DNA of 6,039 bases from Novosphingopyxis sp038234155 (GCA_038234155.1 JBBSUT010000142.1:1-6039), one strand, 5' to 3'. Positions 1 to 5,956 are shown, numbered from the stretch's first letter. Numbers and translations are program-made. Notes: generated by a model from the letters alone, not told the origin.

Positions 1-226
1 GCATGAGCCGGGCACGATCGCCCGGGCCGTGGCGCGCGCGCGCTTTGACCGGCTGCGGGAGAAGGAGGAGCGCCACGGCTTTCGCGAACGGCCGCGCAGG
101 GCCAGCAGCTTCTTTCGCGCGGGGCGCGCCGGGGATGGCCGTAGCCAGCTGCCGCCCGACGTGATCGCTGCGATCGAGAACCGCAACCGCGATCTCATGG
201 CCGAACTGGGTTATCTTGAAACTTGA
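1..226 (+). CDS. Sulfotransferase, C-terminal end (partial, 5' end outside window)
   Basis: The last 74 codons of a gene that enters from the left edge and stops at TGA 224-226. The fragment contains FFRAGRAGDGRSQL (fragment residues 37-50). This resembles the C-terminal RKGxxGDWxxxF block of PAPS-dependent sulfotransferases, which contacts the 3'-phosphate of PAPS. The end, PPDVIAAIENRNRDLMAELGY, is also typical, with a helix leading to a terminal 'LGY'. The conserved Trp of GDW is Gly here. Family knowledge: these cytosolic enzymes move sulfate from PAPS to a hydroxyl or amine. The N-terminal PAPS loop lies outside the window, so activity cannot be judged. The stop is 19 bases before the PqqD-like start, so the two are probably co-transcribed. 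Inference: it may sulfate the RiPP made by the neighbouring genes. It could instead belong to an unrelated upstream operon. Confidence 0.75.
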   Translation, partial: HEPGTIARAVARARFDRLREKEERHGFRERPRRASSFFRAGRAGDGRSQLPPDVIAAIENRNRDLMAELGYLET

Positions 227-230
227 ACCA

Positions 231-236
231 AGGGGG
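231..236 (+). promoter_or_regulatory. Ribosome binding site of the PqqD-like gene
   Basis: AGGGGG lies 9 bases before ATG 246. It fixes the start there rather than at ATG 216, which overlaps the end of the sulfotransferase, or at the out-of-frame ATG 238. Confidence 0.75.
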
Positions 237-245
237 AATGATAGA

Positions 246-533
246 ATGTCTGACGGGACCACACAGGGACAGCGCTATCGCAAGTGCGAAAGCCATATCG
301 AGACCGTGGTCGACGACGAGCTGGTGCTGATGCATCTGGAAAGCGGAAAGTTCTTCAGCCTGACAGACACGGGCCGCGCGGTGTGGGAACGGATCGACCG
401 CCACGACACGGCGGCGGCGCTGGCCGATGCCATGACGCAGCGCTACGATGTGGCACGAGCGCGCGCGCTCGAAGAAATTGGCGCGGTTCTGGCTAAATTT
501 GAGGAGCGCGGCCTGATCCGTCCGTTCGACTGA
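246..533 (+). CDS. PqqD family protein, lasso peptide B1-like RiPP recognition element
   Basis: 95 residues, the usual length for a stand-alone PqqD-like protein. The N-terminal beta region reads TVVDDELVLMHLESGKFFSL (residues 20-39), followed by TDTGRAVWERID (40-51). The 'hLesGkfFsLtdTGraVWerI' pattern is diagnostic of the fold. A C-terminal helical part (54-93) ends in FEERGLI. Family knowledge: PqqD-like proteins are winged-helix RiPP recognition elements that bind a precursor's leader peptide and present it to the processing enzymes; in lasso peptide clusters this is protein B1, partner of the B2 protease. The B2-like gene further along supports that role, but it is not adjacent: two minus-strand genes lie between them. 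It follows the sulfotransferase by 19 bases. A role with a radical-SAM enzyme cannot be excluded from this gene alone, but no such enzyme is present. Confidence 0.85.
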   Translation: MSDGTTQGQRYRKCESHIETVVDDELVLMHLESGKFFSLTDTGRAVWERIDRHDTAAALADAMTQRYDVARARALEEIGAVLAKFEERGLIRPFD

Positions 534-611
534 ACCCGAAAGACCGGGCCGTTATCCGTGCCGATGGCCGGAGCAACAGATTTGGGCCGCTTCAGCAGAC
601 ATTGCTGCGTA

Positions 612-1226
612 TCAGGAACGCGATGGGTAGATACCCTCAATCGCAATGCAGCTGTTCAGCACCAGAAAGGGCTGCATGTTCGGGTGCGCCGTGCCATTGC
701 CCGAATTTCGCACCAGCACGGTGTTGGTGTTCATCGGATTGAACTGGGGCGTCACCTTGTTCACATAAACATTGCCATCGGCCAGGCCAAACGCGTTGGT
801 GCGCGGCTGGTTGGTATCAGCGGGCAAGTTGGTGGTCTGGATATAGGCAGCATGTGTGTGCGGCGCGTTCTGACTGGGATCGGTCAAGGCAACGGTTTCG
901 CTGCCGCCGAACTGGCCCTGCTGCCGCACCGTAAGGCCCGGCCCCGCTCCAACGCCAACCGTGGCGCGTCCGCGCAAATCGGGCAACGCAAAGGTGGTAT
1001 TGCCGTCGCCGCCAAAGGTGGTGCCGAGCAGTGAGTACAGCGCTGTGTTCTGGCTGATGGACAAGAGCTGACCGTTGGTGGGCAGCCAGCCCCTCGGACA
1101 GAAATTATAGGGAAATACGATGATCTCCCCAATAAACGCGTCGGACCCCTGCGCGATGGCCGGCGGCGTCAGCGCCGCGCTGCCGAGGATGGCTGCAGCG
1201 ACAACGAGTATTTTTCCAGTTCGCAT
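612..1226 (-). CDS. Secreted phage tail collar domain (MdpB-like) protein, copy 1
   Basis: 204 residues. It starts with a Sec-type signal peptide: MRTGK, a hydrophobic core (about 6-20), then AIA-QG with predicted cleavage near residue 25. The mature part matches the tail collar / 'microcystin-dependent protein' pattern: GEI (33-35), FCPRGW (42-47), NGQLL (51-55), ALYSLLGTTFGG (62-73), TTFALPDLRGR (77-87), a His pair HTH (123-125) and HPNMQP (181-186) before a C-terminal YPSRS. Cys43 and Cys193 could form a disulfide in the periplasm; both are conserved in the paralog. Family knowledge: collar domains occur in phage tail fibres and in many non-phage bacterial proteins of unknown function. The signal peptide and lack of other phage genes argue for the second group. 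It lies 69 bases downstream of its paralog on the same strand and was probably transcribed after it. It converges on the PqqD-like gene with 78 bases between stops. Function unknown. Confidence 0.85.
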   Translation of the reverse strand: MRTGKILVVAAAILGSAALTPPAIAQGSDAFIGEIIVFPYNFCPRGWLPTNGQLLSISQNTALYSLLGTTFGGDGNTTFALPDLRGRATVGVGAGPGLTVRQQGQFGGSETVALTDPSQNAPHTHAAYIQTTNLPADTNQPRTNAFGLADGNVYVNKVTPQFNPMNTNTVLVRNSGNGTAHPNMQPFLVLNSCIAIEGIYPSRS

Positions 1227-1234
1227 GATGATTA

Positions 1235-1239
1235 CCCCG
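1235..1239 (-). promoter_or_regulatory. Ribosome binding site of collar copy 1
   Basis: Minus-strand CGGGG, 8 bases before the ATG at 1226-1224. It supports this start, as does the signal peptide that begins there. Confidence 0.6.
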
Positions 1240-1295
1240 AAACGTTCAATAGTTTTGATATACTCGACGACTGTACATGGATTGCAACCAGGCCT

Positions 1296-1910
1296 TCAGG
1301 AACGCGCCGGAAATACTCCGCTTGTCGCCAGGCAGGAGCGCAGCACCAGATAGGGTTGCATGTTCGGATGCGGCGCACCCGTGCCGGAGCTTTGCACCAG
1401 CAAGCTGCTGACGTTCATCGGATTCAGCGCTGGCATCGTGCCGTTCTTATAGGTCGGTTTGGCGGCCAGTCCAAAGGCGTTGGTGCGCGGCTGGTTGGTA
1501 TCGGCCGGCAGGTTGGTGGTCTGGATGAAGGCGGCGTGCGTGTGGCTGGCGTTCATGGCGGCTGTGCTGAGCGATGCGCTTTCGGTGCCCGATTGTTCGC
1601 CCAGAGCGCGCGGGTTCAGGCCATCACCCTGCCCCGTCATGATGGCCACACGGCCCCGCAGATCAGGAATGCCAAAGGTCGTGGATCCATTGCCGCCATA
1701 TTGCGTGCCGAGCAGCGAAAAGAGCGCCGTGTACTGCGCAATTGGCAGCAACTGCCCTTGGGTCTCGATCCAGTTCCGCGGACAGAATGAATAGGGCATG
1801 GTGACGATTTCGCCGAGATAGGGTTCTGAACCCTGCGCCTGCGCCGGGCCGCCAGGCATAATACCCGCCAGTGTCGCCATGCCGGCCAGCGCCCAAACGG
1901 AATGTCGCAT
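1296..1910 (-). CDS. Secreted phage tail collar domain (MdpB-like) protein, copy 2
   Basis: 204 residues, the same length as copy 1 and alignable to it without gaps at about 112 of 204 identical positions (55%). The signal peptide has a hydrophobic core at about 5-19 and ends in AQA-QG (cleavage near residue 26). Collar motifs: GEI (33-35), FCPRNW (42-47), QGQLL (51-55), ALFSLLGTQYGG (62-73), TTFGIPDLRGR (77-87), HTH (123-125), HPNMQP (181-186), ending FPARS. Cys43 and Cys193 are kept. Between residues 129 and 149 the two copies are identical, far above the background. It is the promoter-proximal gene of the minus-strand pair and is divergent from the B2-like gene, sharing the AT-richer 1911-2049 region with it. 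Likely periplasmic or exported; no enzymatic role can be assigned. A structural or binding role, by analogy with collar and fibre proteins, is only inference. Confidence 0.85.
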   Translation of the reverse strand: MRHSVWALAGMATLAGIMPGGPAQAQGSEPYLGEIVTMPYSFCPRNWIETQGQLLPIAQYTALFSLLGTQYGGNGSTTFGIPDLRGRVAIMTGQGDGLNPRALGEQSGTESASLSTAAMNASHTHAAFIQTTNLPADTNQPRTNAFGLAAKPTYKNGTMPALNPMNVSSLLVQSSGTGAPHPNMQPYLVLRSCLATSGVFPARS

Positions 1911-2049
1911 AGAACATGCCCCTATGTTTCAGCCGCGCAGCGAAAGCGCGGTGACTCAATGTAGATTTATTTATCACAAACTACCGCTGTTTCCCATCCA
2001 CTTCTTTTCTTGCCGACAAGAACGTCTATCGCACGCAAGCGATCAGGGC
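1911..2049. other. Divergent intergenic region between collar copy 2 and the B2-like gene
   Basis: AT-richer than its surroundings, notably 1961-2020 (GTAGATTTATTTATCACAAA and onward). It must hold the promoter for the minus-strand collar pair and, if the B2 operon is not read through from upstream, that promoter too. I see no convincing -35/-10 pair in either direction. A perfect 6-bp inverted repeat, CCGCGC (1933-1938) and GCGCGG (1946-1951) with a 7-base loop, would sit in the leader of the collar mRNA just upstream of its ribosome binding site. I found no credible precursor-peptide ORF here on either strand. Confidence 0.5.
1919..1923 (-). promoter_or_regulatory. Ribosome binding site of collar copy 2
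   Basis: Minus-strand AGGGG, 8 bases before the ATG at 1910-1908. It fixes the start at the head of the signal peptide. Confidence 0.7.
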
Positions 2050-2085
2050 TTGGCAAAACGGTCCTTTGTTCGGCATGTCGCATGG

Positions 2086-2577
2086 ATGATCGACCGCAAA
2101 CACTGGATCGGCCGCGCGCGGCTGCATGCTGCCCGGATGGAGGCCATGGTTTTTCTATGCGCCGCGCGGGCCGCCGTCGCGTGTTTGCCCTTTCGATACT
2201 GGCACATATGGCTGGGCCGGTTGAACCGGCAGCCGCAGGATCCGGCGGGCGCGGTGGCGGATGAGGCCGCAGCGCGCGGCGCCGCCACCGGGCGACTGGT
2301 GGAACAGGTCGCGCGCCGCGCGCCAATCGCCTTCAAATGCCTTCCCCGCGCCATGGCGGCGCGCGCGATGCTGGGCCGGCGCGGGATCGCAACGCAGCTC
2401 CATTATGGCGCGCGGCGGAGCGCGGCCGGAGAGCCGCTGCAATTCCATGCCTGGCTCTGCTGCGGGGATCGCATCGTGACCGGCGCGGCCGAAAGGCAGG
2501 CCTTCGCCGTGTTCAGCAAAATGCCCGCCGCACCTGCGAGCGCGCAGGCGGCCGCCGCCGGGACCGCGCATCGGTGA
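2086..2577 (+). CDS. Lasso peptide biosynthesis B2-type transglutaminase-like leader protease
   Basis: 163 residues from ATG 2086. The N-terminal part matches the family's helical lead-in, AARAAVACLPFRYWHIWLG (about residues 25-43), where 'LPFRxW..LG' is typical. The catalytic domain shows KCLPRAMAARAMLGRRGI (84-101) with the predicted nucleophile Cys85, then QFHAWL (119-124) with His121 and CCGDRIVTG with Asp128. This Cys-His-Asp set and the spacing fit the Transglut_core3 / McjB-like C-terminal protease. Family knowledge: with B1 and ATP-dependent cyclase C, B2 removes the leader peptide of a lasso precursor in the cytosol. The start is uncertain: ATG 2086 has no clear ribosome binding site, while TTG 2050 in frame has AGGG close upstream. 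The open frame runs back to 1879, but that extension overlaps the collar leader and looks non-coding. The stop overlaps the GTG of the next gene. Confidence 0.85.
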   Translation: MIDRKHWIGRARLHAARMEAMVFLCAARAAVACLPFRYWHIWLGRLNRQPQDPAGAVADEAAARGAATGRLVEQVARRAPIAFKCLPRAMAARAMLGRRGIATQLHYGARRSAAGEPLQFHAWLCCGDRIVTGAAERQAFAVFSKMPAAPASAQAAAAGTAHR

Positions 2578-3833
2578 CGGCCGAGGTCGCCTCCCCCGCC
2601 TTTGCGCTGGTGGCGGCCTGTTGCCGCTGGCCGCACGACGACCGGCGCGCAGCGGCCATCGGCAGCGCCGCCGCCTGCTGCACGGCGGTTCACGGCACGG
2701 CTGCTCACGGCACGCCTGGCCACGGGGCGAGCTGGGATGCGGCGCTGCATCTGGCACGCCGGCACCGGGTGGAGCTGCTGGTGGCGGACGGTCTGCGCCG
2801 GACCGGCATCGTGCTGCCTCCCCCGGCCGCCCGCGCGCTAAGGGCCGCCGCCGCCCGGGCGCTCCCGCGCAACATGGTCCATGCCGCTACGTCGCTCGCG
2901 CTATCGCGCATGCTGGCGGCACACGGGATCGATCACGTCTTTTTCAAGGGCGAGACGCTGGCCATGGCGGCCTACGGCACGCTGTCGGTGAAATCCGCCA
3001 ATGATATCGATCTGCTGGTCTGGCCAGCGGACTTTATCTCCGTTTGCGCTCTTCTGACCGAAGCGGGTTATCGCCGGATATTCCCCGCGCCGCAATTTCC
3101 GGCGCACGAACTGCCGCTCTACCGCCGCCAGATCAAGGACCACGCCTTCCGCCATCCGGAGACGGACGTGCTGGTGGAGCTGCACCACAGGCTATGCAAC
3201 AACCCCTGTTTCATGGCCGCCATCGGCATGGCATCGGCGCGGCAGGAGATCGCCGTGTCGCGCGGCCATATGCTGCCGACGTTCGCGGCCGCTGAGCTGC
3301 TGGTCTACCTGTGCGGCCATGGCGCGATCCAGGGCTGGCATCGCCTGAAATGGCTGGCCGATGTGGCGGCGCTGCTGGCCCGGATGGAGCCGCGCGCGCT
3401 GGACGACGCAATGGCGCTGGCGCGGCGGCAGCGGATGGTCCGTCCCATGGCGCAGGCGCTGCTACTGTGCGCGGCCCTGTTCGAGACGCCGCTGCCGACC
3501 GCGCTGCACACCGAACTGGTGGCGGTACCGCATGCCGCGACGCTGCAGCGTTCGGCGCTCAGGACATTGCACAGCTGGCACAATCCGGTGTCCAGCCGCC
3601 GCAATGCGTTCAGGGAAGCGCGGGACTGGCTGTTGATCGAGAAACGGCCCACGTTCCTGGGGCATATGGTGCGCGGCATGTGGTATAATATGATGGACCG
3701 GCAGCGGCTGGCACTGCCGCCCGGGTTCGGCGCGCTCTATCACATCTTGCGCGTACCGATGGCAGCCTATCGCATTCTGGCCCCGCGCATTGTCCGGAGA
3801 CGGCGGCCCGCGCCCGGGGCGGCCGCGCCATGA
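2574..3833 (+). CDS. Nucleotidyltransferase family protein (NTP_transf_5 type)
   Basis: 419 residues from GTG 2574, which overlaps the B2 stop as GTGA. This start gives AFALVAACCRWP (9-20), the usual beginning of the family; the frame is open back to 2337, but that part overlaps the B2 catalytic core. LHLARRHRVELLV (58-70) matches the family's 'lA.rHrV..LL' helix. The active-site region reads HVFFKGETLAMAAYGTLSVKSA (121-142) then NDIDLLV (143-149), with KG at 125-126 and the predicted metal-binding Asp144 and Asp146. VELHHRL (201-207) may supply the third acidic residue, Glu202. Family knowledge: these pol-beta-fold proteins often occur in lasso peptide clusters together with kinases or sulfotransferases, and are suspected of transferring a nucleotide or related group. 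The substrate is unknown. A short HG-containing repeat interrupts the N-terminal part (residues 40-54). It stops inside the ATG of the ABC gene (ATGA). Confidence 0.85.
   Translation: MTAEVASPAFALVAACCRWPHDDRRAAAIGSAAACCTAVHGTAAHGTPGHGASWDAALHLARRHRVELLVADGLRRTGIVLPPPAARALRAAAARALPRNMVHAATSLALSRMLAAHGIDHVFFKGETLAMAAYGTLSVKSANDIDLLVWPADFISVCALLTEAGYRRIFPAPQFPAHELPLYRRQIKDHAFRHPETDVLVELHHRLCNNPCFMAAIGMASARQEIAVSRGHMLPTFAAAELLVYLCGHGAIQGWHRLKWLADVAALLARMEPRALDDAMALARRQRMVRPMAQALLLCAALFETPLPTALHTELVAVPHAATLQRSALRTLHSWHNPVSSRRNAFREARDWLLIEKRPTFLGHMVRGMWYNMMDRQRLALPPGFGALYHILRVPMAAYRILAPRIVRRRRPAPGAAAP
2691..2735 (+). repeat. Three 15-bp tandem units inside the nucleotidyltransferase gene
   Basis: Units begin at 2691, 2706 and 2721 with CACGGCACG, CACGGCACG and CACGGGGCG. 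They encode HGTAA, HGTPG and HGASW (residues 40-54). The units are in frame (5 codons each) and lie in a region expected to be a short, variable loop in this family. Confidence 0.6.
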
Positions 3834-5818
3834 CCGGGCGCGTTTCCGCAGAACCGGGCGACGACCCCAGCCTCGCTGTCGAACCGTCGATGGGCACGCT
3901 CTTGCGCCGTTATATTGCGTCGCTGCGCGCGTTTGGCGGCCGCCGGGTGCCGCAGGGCATGGCGCTGGTGATCATCGGCGGCGCGCTGGAGGGCATCGGC
4001 ATCATGGCCATCGTGCCGCTGGTCGCGCTGTTTTCCGGCGATGCGCGCGTGCCCGTCGCGCGCACCGCCATCCGCCTGCTGGAACGGATCGGCGTGGATA
4101 TGATGGGCGAGCGGATTGCGGTGCTGGTTGGCGGCTTCCTGATCGTGCTGGCGCTGCGCAATCTGGTTGGCTGGTACCGCGACCTGTTCCTGCGCCGCCT
4201 GTCGCTGGAGTTCATCGACCATATGCGCCGCCGCCTGTTCGTTGCCATCGCCCACGCCCACTGGCAGGCCGTGACCGCCATCCAGCGCACCGATGTGGAA
4301 CATGCCATCACATCGGACGTCGGGCGGCTGGCGGTGGGCACGGACCGGCTGCTGCAGGGCGTGTCCAGCATCATCCTGATCGCGGTGCAGCTGGTTGTGA
4401 TCGGCCTGCTATCGCCGGTGTTGCTGATCGCTGTAGCCGCAATGATCGCGGCATCCACGCTGTTTTCGGTGCCCCTGACGCGCCGCGCCAATCGGCTGGG
4501 CAAGCGCTCCACCCACGCCGCGCGCGGCATGCACCGGCAGCTGGGCCATTTTTTGACCGGGCTGAAACTGGCCAAGCTAAACGATGCCGAGCCCTATTAT
4601 CTGCGCGGGTTCGACGATGCTGTGGGCGATATGCGGCAGCAGAGCCTGCGCTTTTCCTCCTCCCAATCGGCGGCGCGCGGTTGGTTCCAGTTCATCAGCG
4701 GCGCGCTGATCTGCGCGGCGCTCCTGGCGGGGCTGTTCGTGCTGCACGTGCCGCTATCGGTACTGGTGGTGACGCTGCTGATCCTGGCGCGGCTGGTCTC
4801 GCCGCTGCTTGCCCTGTCGCAGGGCGCGCAGAGCTTTGCCAACATGCTGCCCGCTTTCGCCTCGCTGACCGCAACCGAGCGCCAGCTGCTTGGCGCCCGA
4901 GACGGGGACGCCCTTGATCATTATGACGGCGTTCCTGCCGGGATTGACCGTGGCGAGGGCGGGCGCGAAAAAGCCGCGTCGGTCAAGGCGCGGCGGGACG
5001 GATCTGCGCGCGCCGCCGATCGCTTGCCATCGCCCCTGCCTCGGCCGCACGGCGCGGCGAGCTTGTCGCTTCAGGACGTATACTTGCGTCACCCCGGCGC
5101 GGACCGGGACGTGCTGCGCGGCGTGTCGCTCACCATCGCGCCGGGCGAACTGGTGCTGCTGGAAGGCGCGTCGGGCGCAGGCAAGACTACCATGCTCGAC
5201 ATCATGTGCGGGCTGATGCAGCCCGATGCCGGCACCGTGTTCGCGGACGGCGCGCCGCGGCGCAGCGGCGCGGACCGGGCGCGCTGGCGCGCGCAAATCG
5301 CATATTTGCCGCAGGACCCGTTCCTGTTCGACATGACGATCGCGCAGAACCTGCGCTGGAATGGCCTGGCGGCGACCGACGCGGCGCTGTGGCAGGCGCT
5401 CGGCACCGCCTGCGCCGCCGATTTCGTGCGCGCGCTGCCCGCCGGCCTCGATACCCGGGCGGGCGAGCGGGGCCAATTGTTGTCTGGCGGAGAGCGCCAG
5501 CGCATCTGCATTGCTCGCGCGCTGCTGCGCCAGCCGCGATTGCTGATCCTGGACGAAGCCACCAACGCGCTGGACCAGCCGCTGGAACGGGCGATTTTCG
5601 CGCAGCTTGCCCAGTTTTCGCAGCTTTTACCGCTCTCGCATCTGGGAGAGCGCTCGCCGCTCGGACCGCGCGCGCAGGCGCGGGCACGCATGTCGATCCT
5701 GGTGATCACGCACCGCGCGCACAGCGTGCCCCCGCCCGATCGGCGCTATTGCCTGTCGGACGGCGTCGCGCGGCTGGTCGAACCTGTCGCATCGAAAAGG
5801 GACGCCGTTCGGCGCTGA
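3830..5818 (+). CDS. ABC exporter, fused membrane and ATPase domains (lasso peptide D-like)
   Basis: 662 residues; ATG 3830 overlaps the nucleotidyltransferase stop (ATGA). Six likely membrane segments lie at about 42-68, 95-114, 179-195, 196-215, 286-306 and 308-328, the standard half-transporter set. The ATPase domain has Walker A GASGAGKTT (446-454, Lys452), Q-loop Gln495 in YLPQDPFLFD, signature LSGGERQR (551-558), Walker B LLILDE (571-576, catalytic Glu576), D-loop NALD (579-582) and the switch His628 in ITHR. All key residues are present, so it should be active as a homodimer. Family knowledge: such exporters at the end of lasso clusters (McjD type) pump the mature peptide and can give self-immunity. 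Two features are odd. The linker between membrane and ATPase domains (about 353-410) is long. Glu576 to His628 spans 52 residues against about 31 in MsbA, giving an insertion at about 597-620. No peptidase C39 domain is present. Confidence 0.9.
   Translation: MTGRVSAEPGDDPSLAVEPSMGTLLRRYIASLRAFGGRRVPQGMALVIIGGALEGIGIMAIVPLVALFSGDARVPVARTAIRLLERIGVDMMGERIAVLVGGFLIVLALRNLVGWYRDLFLRRLSLEFIDHMRRRLFVAIAHAHWQAVTAIQRTDVEHAITSDVGRLAVGTDRLLQGVSSIILIAVQLVVIGLLSPVLLIAVAAMIAASTLFSVPLTRRANRLGKRSTHAARGMHRQLGHFLTGLKLAKLNDAEPYYLRGFDDAVGDMRQQSLRFSSSQSAARGWFQFISGALICAALLAGLFVLHVPLSVLVVTLLILARLVSPLLALSQGAQSFANMLPAFASLTATERQLLGARDGDALDHYDGVPAGIDRGEGGREKAASVKARRDGSARAADRLPSPLPRPHGAASLSLQDVYLRHPGADRDVLRGVSLTIAPGELVLLEGASGAGKTTMLDIMCGLMQPDAGTVFADGAPRRSGADRARWRAQIAYLPQDPFLFDMTIAQNLRWNGLAATDAALWQALGTACAADFVRALPAGLDTRAGERGQLLSGGERQRICIARALLRQPRLLILDEATNALDQPLERAIFAQLAQFSQLLPLSHLGERSPLGPRAQARARMSILVITHRAHSVPPPDRRYCLSDGVARLVEPVASKRDAVRR
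5631..5652. repeat. Perfect 7-bp inverted repeat in the ABC ATPase insertion
   Basis: CGCTCTC (5631-5637) and GAGAGCG (5646-5652) are exact reverse complements around an 8-base loop. They fall in the extra segment between the D-loop and H-loop of the ABC protein. Upstream, TTTTCGCGCAGCTT (5595-5608) and TTTTCGCAGCTT (5615-5626) form an imperfect direct repeat. Confidence 0.6.
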
Positions 5819-5867
5819 TTGCGCATCGCGCAGGCGCGTGCTTACGCCCCTGACCTTTGTCCCCGAC

Positions 5868-5930
5868 ATCGGTCCCTCCCATCAGCCCCGTGACATCAGC
5901 CCCGTGACATCGGCCCCGTGACATTGGCCC
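5868..5930. repeat. 14-bp tandem repeat array
   Basis: Two exact copies of ATCAGCCCCGTGAC (5881-5894 and 5895-5908), then ATCGGCCCCGTGAC (5909-5922) and a truncated unit ATTGGCCC (5923-5930). A degenerate 13-base unit, ATCGGTCCCTCCC (5868-5880), precedes them. The 14-base period is not a multiple of three and the units have no spacers. Confidence 0.85.
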
Positions 5931-5956
5931 GGCGCGCCTTATATCGCGTGGAGCGG

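Noticed and set aside
534..611. Rho-independent terminator between the converging PqqD-like and collar genes
   Set aside because: Only weak pairing (CAGCA-GACAT-TGCTG at 593-607) with no T-run on either strand.
558..1034. 158-codon plus-strand open frame after the PqqD-like gene, considered as a RiPP precursor or B1-B2 bridging gene
   Set aside because: Antisense to collar copy 1; the same kind of shadow frame appears antisense to copy 2 (1356-1790), which explains its apparent 'conservation'.
612..1910. Prophage or phage tail module
   Set aside because: The collar-domain proteins have Sec signal peptides, and no other phage structural, replication or integrase genes are present.
1911..2085. 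Hidden lasso precursor gene in the divergent region
   Set aside because: Short frames here (for example from ATG 1902) lack a leader-like sequence with Thr at -2 and a core with Asp/Glu at position 7-9.
2337..2573. Longer N-terminus for the nucleotidyltransferase (open from ATG 2337)
   Set aside because: Would overlap the B2 catalytic region; GTG 2574 gives the family-typical N-terminus and a GTGA overlap.
2155..2757. 200-codon open frame on the minus strand
   Set aside because: Antisense to the B2 catalytic core and the nucleotidyltransferase start; very Arg/Pro-rich with no domain.
3790..4917. 375-codon open frame on the plus strand
   Set aside because: Overlaps the membrane domain of the ABC exporter in another frame; composition is Arg/Ala/Gly-rich with no recognisable domain, as expected of a shadow frame in GC-rich DNA.
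4754..5476. 240-codon open frame on the minus strand
   Set aside because: Antisense to the ABC ATPase domain, whose Walker and signature motifs prove the plus-strand frame.
5868..5930. CRISPR array
   Set aside because: Units are 14 bp, directly adjoining and without spacers; no cas genes.
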